A stretch of DNA of 60,569 nt from Zygnema cylindricum (GCA_037447655.1 JBBHKE010000525.1:12178-72746), one strand, 5' to 3'; numbered from the stretch's first letter, positions 10,058-22,015 are shown. Notes: a model not told the origin generated them from the sequence alone. A program made the numbers and translations.

Positions 10058-11950
10058 TCATAAAACTTTAACATAGTGCATTAAATGAACTGAAATGATA
10101 ATTGCATCACACATTTTATTTAACATCCCATTTTTCATAAATCCGAGCAAAGATTTTATCCACTTCATCACTCTTTCATCCACACACAAATCGATTTCCC
10201 TCTTGCGATCCAAACAGCCAGCCCCATTTCCAATCTGCAACAAACACCCAGATGCTAACCCTTTTACAAGCACATCTTCACAAGTGACGTCACACCAAGT
10301 AGTGATGTCAAATCCATCCACCCCCAAATATTCCCAAAAAACACTAGTCCCCACTAAGTTCCTCATAAGATCTACATCTTTCGTACTCATATTTTTATCC
10401 ATGGTAATTACCCCATTTTCTGAACTTCCCTCACTCTCTCCCATGGAATTCTTTCCACTATTACTTTCTAATTTAATTCCCAATAAATATTTCTTCTCCC
10501 CTAAACCTTTAATCAAATATTTCTCTTCTCCCCTATCCTTTGAAACCTCTCCGAGTTTCACTTCTCCCCTTTCCTCAGAATCCGTTGAAGTCTCCCTTTC
10601 CGACCAATTTTGTGGTTCCCTATTATCTATAAAATTATCCTGATTAATTTTATCTTTCCCGTTTTCACTTATGGATCCTAGAACTGACTTTCTCATTTCT
10701 AAGTCATACACTCTACACTCCTCGACATCCTCAAGTACCTCCTCTCTCTTTACTTCCCTTATACCTCCAAAAGCACACAGTTGCCTTCGTTCAATTACTG
10801 TGTGCTTTTACATACTACTAATCCGGAGAAGCTCTAAAATATCTTCATCCTCTTTCTCCTCTTCCCCTTTTTCCTCCTCATCCACATTCCAACTTCTAAG
10901 TTTTTCCAAACAAAGGCATTCCTCCATATAATGACCCGGTTCCCTACAAAAGAAGCAAGCCCCCTTTTTCAAAGCTCCCCTTTCTTTTCCTCTCCCTCTC
11001 TTTCCACCAAAGTTCTGATAAGGTTTACCTTTGTCTTTCTTTCTCTCATCACGCTTCCGCTCGTCACCACCGTTCCTCTCATCACGCTTCCGCTCGTTAC
11101 CGCCGTTCCTCTCATCACGCTTCCGCCAATCACCACCAGCTGAAAATGCATTGACCCTGTCCTTTCCCCTACGAAGCTCCAAAGTGCTTTCCTTCACAAG
11201 AATTATCCCCATGGTAAAGCTCCAAGTCCATGAGGAGCCATCCATTGCCTGCATACGACAAATGATGTTTTCGTACTCATCTGGGAGTTTCATAAGTAGT
11301 GTATTAATCTTACTCTCCTCAGATTCTACATATCCCGCAATAGTAAGCTCAACGTATAACGCAGCAATATCATTGCAAAACTCTATCATGCTACCGCCTT
11401 TATAAACGTAGGCATCTATTTCCTGTTTTACTAATTGCTGCCTCTGAATAGTCTCACTCTTATAAATCTGAATTAGTGCTTCACATATCTTTGAAGCTTT
11501 GTTTAGACTTAAAAGAGTGATAGCTATCGACTTAGACACATATCTAAGTATGAGATGTTTTGCTATAGTGTTTTTGTATTCCCATATTTTTGTGTCATTT
11601 TCTTCAGTTTTAATCCCTACATGTGGTACCATAGCTGAGAGCCTAGCTCCCCTCACCATATGTGTCCCTTTTTCCTTCTCCCCTATTTCCCTATCCACGG
11701 AAAGATTTTTCCCTTCACCTTCAGTTGCATCTGAGCTCCGGTTGATATTCTGGGCAGCCTCAGATGAATCTCCATAGTAAGCTCCTCCAAAGTCAGGTGG
11801 CGGACATCTCACTTGTCCCGAAACAATTCCCCATAAATGTTTCTCAAAAACCAATCCCGCCATTGTCAACTCCCAATAGGTGAAGTCTATTCCATCGAAC
11901 ATAGGCACCCTAGATGGTGGGCCCCTAACCTGAAACTCTGAGACCTCCAT
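10058..11950 (-). pseudogene. gag-like ORF, unit 1, with one nonsense codon
   Basis: This is the best-preserved gag of the array. A 380-residue frame starts at ATG 11950 (MEVSEFQVRGPPSRV) and includes PMFDGIDFTYW, the Arg-Asp-Glu-Arg repeats and the CCHC knuckle at about residues 332-345. It stops at TAA near 10810, where unit 2 has a Phe-Glu-Lys reading. The C-terminal part continues in frame (10711-10058) with the same conserved unique domain as units 2 and the plus copy (LMRNLVGTSVFWEYLG and downstream cysteines). This region resembles no pol domain I can name. Gag assembles the cytoplasmic virus-like particle of LTR elements and its knuckle binds RNA; that is family knowledge. Confidence 0.85.
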
Positions 11951-13137
11951 TGGCCCTCAAAGTATGCAGATCCAAAAAAAGCTAATCTAGATAGTGCCGA
12001 CTCCAAGTTAATATAAACCCAAATGACTGACCCCTTGACAGTCACAATCCCAATATAGATTCACCCCTGTGAAATAACACTTTTTGTGTGCTCAGTTCCA
12101 CCACAGAATGCAAAGTTAGAATATGAGATTTGGACACATTCACCCACTTTGACTTTCCCTTATAAATGCAGCCACCCTGGCAGACAAAAACTCTGACCGA
12201 CTACACCCATGTGTAGCCTGGACTCTCGTGAGTCCGCAGCAAAAAGAATCACTAAAAATGGTCAAGTAAATTGATAGTTATGGCTGGCCAAAGTTTGCCA
12301 TTTATACAGAGTGCTCTCTGGGAGAGGGAGCTGCCTACCCAAAATTTTCTAAGTCTTATTCCCTCTCTAAAACTCTATCTACTGAAGTACGGCACTAATC
12401 AAATTACTGTGTCGTACAGAAAAGTATAGGTGCCGGTGTACTTTATGTACGGTCATTGTACGACATGGCCAAAATGTCGACACGTGTCAAATCAGGATTA
12501 GTTCCAGTAATCTTCGGAATTCCCGTAGTCAAATGTTATCACGCCACGTGTCATCTGACGTGGCAAAGACCGTAAAACGCCAAAAATGCCTTTTCCGTGA
12601 TCGCGGCGCCTATCGTGGCCGTCCGATCAAAACCGGCTATAATCCTAGCCGCTGAAATTCGACGCGCGGTATTTGTTTCGCTATTGAAACAAATGCGCGG
12701 TATTTGTTTCGCTATCGAAACACATGCGCGGTATCCGTTCTGTCCACATACCGTACTTCGTACTAAATCAAACTGTATCTATATACTAAGTATCTATTAG
12801 CCGTTAAACGGATTAAACTACATATAACGATTTATATATTTATCAAACCCTATATATCGTAATATCTGTCCTAGACTTAACGGCTAGAGCTAACGGATAA
12901 TGCGGATTGACGGACGGCAGGTACCAGGATCAATTCCTTGGTCCGTCAACAAACTTTTGATAAGTCTACCTATTTCACCCCCTGTCTTCTCTAGAGAGCC
13001 TAGGCAGCCATGGCTCTAGCTCCCTATCCAGCCTTCAGTGACTACAACAAGTGTGGGGGCTTGGAGAAGGGAGTCAAAGGCAGACTGCCTCTGCTCTTTT
13101 TCTAACCTAATACAGACCTAGAAAATACTCAATAACA
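11951..13137 (-). mobile_element. LTR 1, 5' outer LTR of the array
   Basis: In the minus sense it starts TGTTATTGAGTATTTTC at 13137, a slightly shortened version of the TGTTGATATTTGAGTATT start of LTRs 2 and 3. It is more diverged from LTRs 2 and 3 than they are from each other, which fits an outer, older LTR. The nested hairpin is at 12907-12949, the CACGTG pair at 12543-12564, and TATA-like TTATAA at about 12160. I see no clear 5-bp target duplication because the opposite end of the array is truncated at about 5095. Confidence 0.7.
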
Positions 13138-14439
13138 GAGGGCAATAAATGTACTACCCAAAATTTCAAAACGCAACGACAAAATGGCGGCGGCGAACTT
13201 TGATGGTGGGAGCGTGACAAGATAATTTTAGCGGATTCGCAGCCACCCTGGCGGAAGGCACATGGCCATAAAGACATGTACGCACATACACGTGCAATCA
13301 TCATGGATTTTTTTTCCATTTCTACGCGGCCCATTTTTACTCGTTCTGTCTTTGAGAACTGTCCTCCTTGTGCGCAAACTGTAGGGTTAGTGACGTGGCG
13401 TCTCGGATAAAAAATGTAATAGCATGCGACAAATCCGAAATTATGTCAACAACCTTGGACATTTTTCTGTAATGATGTTTTCCTTGAAAAAAATAAAAAT
13501 GGTACGAACCTGTACGATACGGTACAACCTTCAGTAAAAAACCCCACTCTTTCGCAAATGGAAGGTCACCCTTCATCGTTAGAAATTTGAACACGCATAA
13601 TTTCTACGTAAGCTGTTTCGCCTACACTTTAAGTCTAAAAATGTTGCCTTTTGGTTGGACCGAGGAAATTTGACGGTAAACACTAATGGGCTCTCTGTCG
13701 GGGTCTTTTTTACTAGTGTTGGATATCGAGGACTGTTTGCCAATATTTGATATATATCGAATTTCAGGTACCCAATAATCGATATATCGCTTAAATATAT
13801 CGAAAATCAAAGTATCCCGATATATCGCCAATATATCGTATCGCTAATGTATCGTAGCATTAACAAAAAAAAAATTGAAAATTTTCACATGTCTCCAAAG
13901 TCACGTTCCTTCGAAGAAGGTGACCGTAAAATCTTTGCCGAAAAGAAATACTTTTTTTTCCAGAAAGTTAGCAGAGTGAAGGAGATCTCAGTGAAGGAGA
14001 TCTCTGGGGTACATTGACGCGGTACACTTGCGAAGTACACGTACGTAATACGCAAGTACGGATTTCCATACGAAAATGGTCCAATCAACCACTCAAATCA
14101 GAACACGTATGTAAAGACTTGTTTACAGACGATACGCGATGTAACCGAGGTCTCTATAATACAGAAATTTTGATGACCGTACTATTACAAAGACCTTGTG
14201 ATGTAACCAAACCCCAAACAAGAAATTATATGAATTACATAGTTAGTGTTTTTTTGTCGGTTACACTTTGCGGCGTCTACCTTTAAGGGTCAGGTTCCAT
14301 CAATCGTTTCTGTAATCGTACGACCAATTCTACAGGCCGGGTTAATTGAGTCGATGTTCCATCACGAACAGTTTGTAAACTGTAGAAATTAATGGTTCTT
14401 TTAGTATTTTTTAGGTCTAAAATGAAATGCAGAAAAGAA
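13138..14439. other. AT-rich spacer between LTR copies
   Basis: No gene is recognised. It contains a cluster of ATATATCG-type repeats (13740-13850) and a 17-bp duplication around 13976-14010 (GTGAAGGAGATCTC twice). Reading frames are short and lack codon structure or domain resemblance. Confidence 0.4.
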
Positions 14440-15481
14440 GCCGAAGCAGTCTGCCTCTAACTCCTTTCTTCAGCTCCCACACTTGTTGCAGTCACTGAAG
14501 GTTAAAGAGGGAGCGAGAGCCATGGTTGCCTACGTTGTTTAAAGATAGAGAGACAGGCGGTAGATTTTGGTAGGTTTACCAAAGTATACTTGACGGAACC
14601 AGGATTTGATCCTGGTACCTATCGTCCGTCAAGCCAGATATAGACGGTATTTCTATCTTGTAGTCTAGGATCGATGTTGAGACATATACGGTATGGTAGA
14701 TTTTTAAATCTTTACGATTACGTAAATTCATTTAACAGCGTGAACAAACATGTAACATAGACACAGTTAAAACATACGTACGGCGTACAGTTCTTCTCGA
14801 AATAAGTACCGCGCATTTGTTTCGATGACGAAACAAATACCGCGCGTTGATTTTCGACGGTTTGAATCAAATGCGGGTTATAATCGAACAGCCACGATAG
14901 GCACGGAGATCGCGGGATAGGCGCTTTGGCGTTTTACAATCAGCGCCACGTCAAGCACCACGTGGCACGACGTAATTGGCTTACGGCATCTCCGGAGAAT
15001 ATGGGAACTAATCCGGATATGGCAGGCGTCAACATTTCAGCCATGCTGTAAGATGGCCGTACAGAAAGTACATCGGCACCTGTACTTTTATGTACAACAC
15101 AGTAATCTTATTGGTGCCGTACACTAGTAGTAGAGGGTTTAGAGAGGGATTTAGGACTTAGAAAATTTGGTAGGTAGTACCCTCTCTCTCAGAGAGCTCC
15201 TGTACAAAAGGTCAACTTTGACCCTCCATCACTTACTACTCAGGGGAGCAAATTCAGAGATTCTTTTTGCCATCGACTCAAGGGAGTCTTGCCTTCACAA
15301 CGGTGAAGTTGGTCAGCGACTCAAGGGAGTCTTGCCTTCACAAAGGTGAAGTTGGTCAGCGTTATTGTCTGCCAGGGTGGCAATTATTTTTGCTGAAACA
15401 CAAAGGGGTCAGGGTTATCCTAGAGGCTTCTTGGAAACTGTCCACTCTGAGGACTTATGGAGGTCTCAAAGTTTCACTATA
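14440..15481 (+). mobile_element. Plus-strand LTR copy of the gag-only family
   Basis: Homologous to LTRs 1-3 but inverted. It shares the GCAGTCTGCCTCTAACTCC start region, the 'CACACTTGTTGCAGTCACTGAAGG' block, the nested hairpin (14590-14632), a single ATTTGTTTCG-type hairpin near 14815, the CACGTG motif and the terminal GGTCTCAAAGTTTC block that overlaps the gag start in other copies. A 32-bp segment (CGACTCAAGGGAGTCTTGCC...) is duplicated at 15272-15340. Its gag is missing; at about 15481 the sequence switches to the 3' end of an unrelated gag on the other strand. Confidence 0.7.
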
Positions 15482-16634
15482 TAGGTAAGGGTTTTGTCTG
15501 GACACATTCGGGCGTCATGCCCCGCCTTCCCACATCGAAAACATAATCGGTTTCCAGGAGCAACAGGTGGGGTTCCCATGACGGGACTTTAAGAGGCCGG
15601 TTGTTAGGACGAGGATTGTTCCACGGTGGAACAATCGTTTCTTTCAAGACCGCTTTAGGAAGGTCATGGGCTTCCCACCAATAATTTTGCATTTCGTATT
15701 CAAAGGCGTGCTGGGCAGCTTGGTCGAAAGTGAACTTGAAGCCGTTTGTTTGAGTCAGGTGACTCTGGATAAATTCCTTAGACTGACTCGAAAACTGTCC
15801 TACAAATTTGTGGACAACTTCAGCATCTGACATTAAGTCCGGCAATGCTTCACGAAGAGCTTCCATACGAGCACGCATGGCAGGGGCAGTCTCTCCTGAC
15901 TTCCGTTCGAAGTTCATTAACTCACGAACTTGGTCAGGGTTTTGCATACGGTATTCCGCCTGCAATATATCAAACATGACAGAGAGCGGATCCAGTCTAG
16001 GGATCGTCATCGCTGGTCGTGGTGGTATTCCAGCACGTGCGGCAATAGCAAACTGTTGCGGTATTTCCGCAACTGCTGCTGTAATAACATCGCCGTTGAG
16101 ATCAAGGACTTCCGGGATAGCCGGTTGGTAGGGAATTTCTGGTTGTCCTATAATAACAGGTCTCCCAACGAAAGTTGGAGAAAACTCCGTCATCGCAAGT
16201 AAGGAATCATACTTGCGGGGATAAAGAGTAAGGGTTGAACCGCGAAGGTAACAGCCTAAAAGAGAGAAAGCGACCCGTAGGTCGAACCGATCTTGGTACC
16301 CAAATGCAAGATCACGCATTTCGGTATCGAATACTATTCGAAAATGAGATAAAGTCATGGTGTCTTTCATTCTTGAAAAATATAAATGAAGGCGCCCCCC
16401 TCCTTCGGATGTGGAAGCCATTTCCAATAATAGAATGCTTGGGGGTAAAAATCGATTGGTAATTGGTGGAAACCAAAAAGATAATGAATCGGAATCCGAC
16501 TCGTCAAGGGAATCGTGGTCAGATTCCTCTTCGAAAATCGTGGAAGAGACTGATGATAAGGAAGATACCAAGGTGAGAGTAGATCGAACCGAAGGGGAAA
16601 TTTGACCCGAGATATTTGGGACAGGATGGTCCAA
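15477..16634 (-). pseudogene. Retrotransposon gag with frameshifted CCHC knuckle
   Basis: A 385-residue frame has the helical, charged layout of Ty3/gypsy-type gag (for example MFDILQAEYRMQNPDQV, then MRARMEALREALPD and AEVVHKFVGQF). It is unrelated in sequence to the neighbouring gag family. Near the end the frame reads through, in the wrong phase, a sequence that in the next frame gives CFRCGKAGHDARMC, a perfect C-X2-C-X4-H-X4-C knuckle (about 15510-15555). A frameshift at about 15580-15600 therefore separates the gag core from its knuckle. The element is truncated right after the knuckle by the plus-strand LTR; no pol follows. The family assignment is inference. Confidence 0.75.
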
Positions 16635-17643
16635 AAGACTAGATAAATCTGATGGTCCGGATTCAGTGGGCCTAAACTAGGCCGACGATCGAGTGGTTCC
16701 GACAGGATAATCAAGATTATCCCAATCGATGAGCATAAAAAATGATAACACCAAATGATGACCAGATAACAAAACCAATCTATCCGATATGCTTCAAATG
16801 CCAGGCCACACCACTCTCTTGTCCAATCAGCCAATCAATCTCTAACAGTGGCTCAATGGCCAGATCTTTCAAGAAGCCGTATTACCAAAACCTTCTACCC
16901 TGCAAACAAGGGGACAAGGCCAAAGGGCCAGATCTATAAAGGCAAATAACTACTATCCAAGCACTCCCAAGTGCAGATCTAATGCGGCATAATCCACAAA
17001 AGAGCTAACCAGTGCCTCCAACGGCAAGATCTATGGAAGAAATCCCACTCCGGGCAAAGCAAACTCAGCCAAGGCCCCTCAGGGCCAGATATCAAGCAGG
17101 GAAAGCTGGACAAATGCAATGCTCAATACAAGTGGATTAACACTAATCCACTCCAACGACGATCCCTCTATACGATCAACCGACTACCTTAGCACGCGCC
17201 TGTACCCGCAAGGCATCGTGATACTTACATACCACTCTTACCAATCTGGTGATTGCCAATGGTGAACTGCGGTTGTTCGCTACAACCGAAGTTTTGCAGA
17301 GCTCCCAAGAACGGATCCGCTCCACTAACTCCACTCTTTATTGAAATATAACTCAATGTGAGCAAACGATGCCCCATATATATAACAAAGAAAATGGAGG
17401 AAACAAAAACCAAATACTTAAGTTAGCGTAGTATATCCTTGGCCGAAAATTGGCCAATAAAGTAAAACGTCAACTAATAAGCAAATGGTAATTATATATG
17501 TAAAGCTATTTATAAATTTTCGTAGAAATGTATATATAAATATATATTTTTGATTTTTTTTAAATATTTTTGTTTTTTTTTTCTTTAGATAAAAAGAAAA
17601 CCGAAATTGAAATAAAAACAAACAAGCGAGAAAAGAAAATACG
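16635..17643. other. Probable leader/LTR of the second gag element
   Basis: Non-coding. It lies upstream (minus sense) of the gag and contains a loosely repeated GCCAGATCT/GGCAAGATCT motif (about 16858, 16927, 16974, 17022, 17081), plausibly part of the leader or LTR of that element. I found no matching second LTR or clear primer site, so the ends are unknown. Confidence 0.35.
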
Positions 17644-18237
17644 ACAATTTTCAAGTGCAGGAATACTAAGCCGATGGATGATCACTAGGCCCCATGGTCT
17701 ATTTATATTCCTTGCAGGAGTTATCTTATCAAGGATAATCTGAATTTATACTTAAATAAAACAAATCAAAGCATAAACAACCGAGAAAGACAAACAACAA
17801 ATTGAAAATGACAATATGCCCGACACTTATGATGTTTGAGATAGCCAAACTCAAAAGATGCGCATAAGCAAATTGAAATAAATACACTCACAAGAAATAA
17901 AAACAACAAAGCAATAATCCCAACATGCAACTTCCACACTAATAAAAGCTCAACCACAGCCGGGAAAAGAAGTTTGTGTCTTGAGAACGCGGTCGAAATC
18001 CACTCAAAAGGACGAGAAAAGTGAAGGGAAACCGTGTAGGTCTTGGCCGAAGCCGTATAGATTAATTTGTAAGGCTTTATAAGATATTGATAATGTAATA
18101 CAAAACTAGACGCTTCACGCAAAGGCAGAAAATCGCCTCTAAGCTGTCCGGACAATTTTACAAATAAAAAGATGGCTGCAGAAAATCCTCAATACTGAAA
18201 ATAAATAAAATGAATAATTCCTGCACTTGAAAATTGT
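17644..18237. mobile_element. 594-bp inverted-repeat element
   Basis: A perfect 21-bp inverted repeat (outer end ACAATTTTCAAGTGCAGG) marks 17644-17664 and 18217-18237. The interior is AT-rich without a convincing coding region. Length and perfect short ends fit a non-autonomous DNA transposon, but I see no target-site duplication, so the class is open. Confidence 0.55.
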
Positions 18238-18494
18238 GTGCATGAAATGATCCGAAATCAACTAAGTAACAAAAACTACGCCTAGTGAAAACAAACCAAT
18301 CAGAGTACAGCGTGCTATGTAAGTATTTGCGTCTTGTTTGGATTCAACCAACAAGAGGCCGAAATCCTATGCTCTACGTTACAAAATCTATAACCTACGG
18401 ATTAAAACCCTTCCTATCTACATGTGAATGCGTGAACCTCCAAATGGTTCACGACTTAAAATGGTCCAATCACGTCGCTTCGTCAAAACTGACA

Positions 18495-18560
18495 GCCGAT
18501 TTGTCTCTCACTTGCGTCGACGGTCCAGCCGATTTGTCTCTCACTTGCGTCGACGGTCCA
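18495..18560. repeat. 33-bp tandem duplication
   Basis: Two identical 33-bp units (GCCGATTTGTCTCTCACTTG...) lie back to back at 18495-18527 and 18528-18560. Because 33 is a multiple of three, overlapping reading frames appear repetitive; this is not evidence of coding. Confidence 0.9.
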
Positions 18561-18599
18561 GATGTGATATTACAAAAATCGCATACTTTGTGTCGACGG

Positions 18600-19080
18600 C
18601 CAAGATGGTACTCCACGCGAAATGATTAAAATTTGTTGTCGGTCGGGATTCAAGGAAATGGAAGCTTGTACGATAGCCGTGAAATGATCAAAATTGTCGT
18701 CGACGAGAATCGCGGAAAATGTATATAGTACGGTAAGTTTATTTGTACCGTTGTGAAGTTTAACGTAAGTTGTCGGCGAAAAATCTTGGAAAAAAAGAAA
18801 TAAGTACGGTCAACGTGAATCGACCCGATTCATTGTCGTCGCAAATTTGGGAAATAAAAACAGGTACAATAGGACCGTAAGTACGGTCCAATTTGTGGCT
18901 GCGGGAATTCCGGTCGACGTAAGTCGTACCGCTTGACGCGAAATATTCAAATAAACTATTGGCGGAAATCGCAGGAAATATACGTCGTACGGTAGGACCG
19001 CGGGTACGGTCCAAATCATCATCGCGGAAATTACAGAGAATGTAGGTCGTACGGTACACGTCGTATAGTCTTACGAAACC
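18600..19080. repeat. Degenerate GTACGG/TCGTACGG-rich repeats
   Basis: About four degenerate units share the pattern 'CGCGGAAAT...GTCGTACGGTA...GTACGGTCC', for example near 18700, 18880, 18975 and 19030. Similar pieces occur at 300-450. The motif TACGG is common in many elements of this window, so these are probably decayed transposon ends. No gene is seen. Confidence 0.45.
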
Positions 19081-20373
19081 CAAATAACATCCAAATACAA
19101 ATTAGTGTATCGACTGCCCGTCCTAACACCTAAATATAAACAACTAAAATGGCCGACGAGATGCGGCATGACAAATTGAACTTGTTCATTTTTTCTTTTA
19201 TGTATCAAAGAGGATCTCTATGTTCGTCGTTAGTTTCACTTTTTGAAGAATCATGGATAGAAATTGTGAAATTGTCGTTGCAAAATGGTACCATACGACT
19301 GTTTTTACTTCCTTAATATCGTAAAATGAAATTACAACCTGTTAATACTTACCAACTTACTTTATAAATGAATTTTTTTCTCTCGTTTTATAAGTCGAGC
19401 TTTCCTTATAAGTCACCGGCACTTTGTGTAATTTCATAAATTTTACACTACATTTTGTAGCGATAAGGTTTGTATTCTGTAGGACTTACGATCGAAGCTT
19501 GCAAATTAGTTGGTCATTTGCACAATTTTGTGCGTAAATTTTAGATTAAAAAATTGTAGGCGGCAAACATTATCAAAAATTTTAGCAAGGTAAAACTTGA
19601 CTTACTTGTAGTACATTAACTCTTCATGTCATAGTACAACATCTAGGTCTTTAGTTAACAATATAGGTATGTCGTTAGTAGCCCTATTATTAAACTTCCA
19701 GCAAATTGCCTATGATTTTAATTGTTGGTACCCTATAAATCCATCCCAAAAAAATATATCATCATTTTGAGTCCCCCTTTCAAATTTTGAGACCCTTTAA
19801 GAAATCACATATTGATTATAGACAAAAAAATGTTCGATTTGGTACACCATAAAAGAGATCGTGTCCATACAAGGTTCAATTTTCCAAAGAATTTGGTTGA
19901 CACTGGTTTATTTCCAAAAACATACGTTGGTTTCGCTTTTGATAGTACGAAGAAGAAGTACAATTCTTCATGCAAAGTCAAGTCAAAGCAGCACTCGTCC
20001 CAGTTCGGTTTGGTTCTGTTCGGTTTATTTGTAGAACTAAACGAAGGGTTGAGTTTGGAAGTGGAAATCGAACTTGCAAAACCGAACCGAAAGGGTTCAC
20101 GTGAAGTGGCTCAAACTGTTTGATTTAAGTAAAACAACGGCCCGTCTTTACTGTAGCCCACGCCTCCTCGGTTCATCCTATATAAGTATTTTCCCGTCGG
20201 CCCGCCCCTGGCGGCCAGGTACAACCTCCCATTGGAAATTCTACCTTTACGTACTTTTTATAATTACGGCGTTAACGTACTCGTGTAGATCCAAACGTCA
20301 GTTTCTATCGCTTTCGTTTGGGTCGAACCAAAACTAATCGGTCTCTAGGGTCACACAACGTTGCAATTTAATC
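19081..20373. other. AT-rich spacer without recognised genes
   Basis: Nothing I recognise. The frame at 19812-20123 (103 residues) has no domain resemblance and is flanked by no splice or start context that would support it. Confidence 0.4.
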
Positions 20374-21381
20374 AGGGCACTTTCCCATGTAACTGAAACT
20401 TTAATCGTGCAACTTTGTTTCTAGCGAATATTCTCGTACATCTTTATAAGCATTTCAATGTATTCGCAAATAACATGTTACTTCAAAAAGTGACAAGCGT
20501 AGACGTGTATGAAACATGTGACACATAAATGGTACACAAAATGTTGTGAAACTTCCACTCTATTTCGATTTCAGACGTCCACCCGCACGTTGAACAGTTT
20601 TTGTCACTTCGCAATATATCTGCACGCCACATTGTCGACATGGAGGAATTGCAGATGTTTAGGGTTTGTGACATTGTGACGTCACGTGTGTCACGCTCAA
20701 CTATGACAGCGCCCACGTCACAACTTTTAAAACTTTCCGCCATGATTTCTCGATTGTTGTTTTTTATCTTTTCCTACTCTACTTGCCATCAAAATACGCT
20801 CAAAGATAGTAAAAAGAAATCGTTTTCACATATCTTTCATTTGATACCATTATAGACATTTTTCGTTGCAAAAGTTGTGAGATAGACGCGGTAGTGGGAG
20901 AGGGAGAGAGAGAGAGGCGCGCCTTCACAAAATTCGCTTTTGCGAAATGGCGTCCGTTGGTCGAGACCCCTCCACTTCCTCTGTACGGAAAAAGGTGCAC
21001 GAAAAAAAGTACGTACAGGCTGTAAACGCGTTGTGGGTTTTTTTTTTGAGGAAAATTTTGTCAAAAGCCTTCGACGCGTACGAAATCATATGCATATTCG
21101 CCCACGTCGTGGAACTTTATTTAAAATTCACTCGCGAGGTGATTTTATATAAAGTTTGAAGATGATATAGAAGTATGCGAAAGTGGGTCGAAACTCGCTA
21201 AACGATAAATTGCATCGCGATAGACGACAAACTGCAGTACAACTAAAGTTTTAATGGAATGCAACTTGTACGGTGGTAATTTGAATTTTTTGGTACGGCT
21301 GCAGATTTTTTCCTTTTTTTCCAAGTTATAAAGGAAAACGACAGAAAATAACTGTAACTTTAGCACATGGGAAAGTGCCCT
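20374..21381. mobile_element. 1-kb element with 17-bp terminal inverted repeats
   Basis: AGGGCACTTTCCCATGT at 20374-20390 is perfectly inverted at 21365-21381; just outside, the ends read C/TAGGG, as in many hAT elements. Subterminal TTTAA/AAAGTT matches extend the symmetry imperfectly. The flanking 8-mers do not match, so the target duplication is lost or the class is different. The interior holds a purine tract (20896-20920) but no recognisable transposase. Confidence 0.6.
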
Positions 21382-21565
21382 AAGTGTCTATTACAAGTTC
21401 AGGAGGGGTTTAAATAGTGTAGTGTACGGAAGATGCCAGTCGTACCTTAACTGCTCGTTATTTCCTACAGCGTATATAAAAGATTACAAGGTGTCAAATA
21501 ACGGCGTCGACAAGTGAAACTGTGAAACTGAGTGGACACGGAAGGCGCATTCAGATACGGTTCAC

Positions 21566-21786
21566 TACACCGCCAATCGTTATTAGCGTTGTGTACGCTA
21601 ATTCCGTCCCGCTTTTTTTTTTTTTTATTCTCAAATAGAGTTTTCCACATTATTTAAAAAAAACCCTAATTCCTAATTAGAATAGACGATTTCTTCGAAA
21701 ATTTTCAAATTCTTAAATAGCGTACACCACGGTAATTATTTTTATACGCTAAAAAAACTTACACGCTAATAACGATTGGCGGTGTA
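21566..21786. mobile_element. MITE copy 1 (TACACCG family)
   Basis: Perfect 24-bp inverted ends, outer sequence TACACCGCCAATCGTTATTA at 21566 mirrored at 21763-21786. The terminal TA on both sides may be the target dinucleotide, as in Tc1/mariner-type elements. Total 221 bp, no coding capacity. Confidence 0.8.
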
Positions 21787-21794
21787 CTGTACAG

Positions 21795-22015
21795 TACACC
21801 GTGAATCGCTATTGGGGTTGATGTTTTTTTCGCCACTTAAAACATTTTTTCTCCGTACACACACGTCGGATTGTGGATCTGACAGTCACGATCGAAGTAT
21901 AAGATTCTTAGCTAGAGATTGGCGGTATCGAATTAGAAATCGGACAAGTGTGTACGGAGAAAACATGTTTTTAGTGGCCCAAAAATTATCAGCACTAATA
22001 GCGATACACGGTGTA
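21795..22015. mobile_element. MITE copy 2 (TACACCG family, CTCCGTACAC subtype)
   Basis: Ends TACACCGTGAATCGCTATT and AATAGCGATACACGGTGTA, with a second inverted block TTTTCTCCGTACACAC / GTGTGTACGGAGAAAA inside. It is 221 bp and lies 8 bp from copy 1. The whole unit can fold into one imperfect hairpin. Confidence 0.8.

Noticed and set aside
15808-16462. Plus-strand frames of 75-107 residues
   Set aside because: Antisense shadows of the gag on the minus strand.
19812-20123. 103-residue frame
   Set aside because: Lies in transposon-rich spacer, no recognisable family, no splice context.
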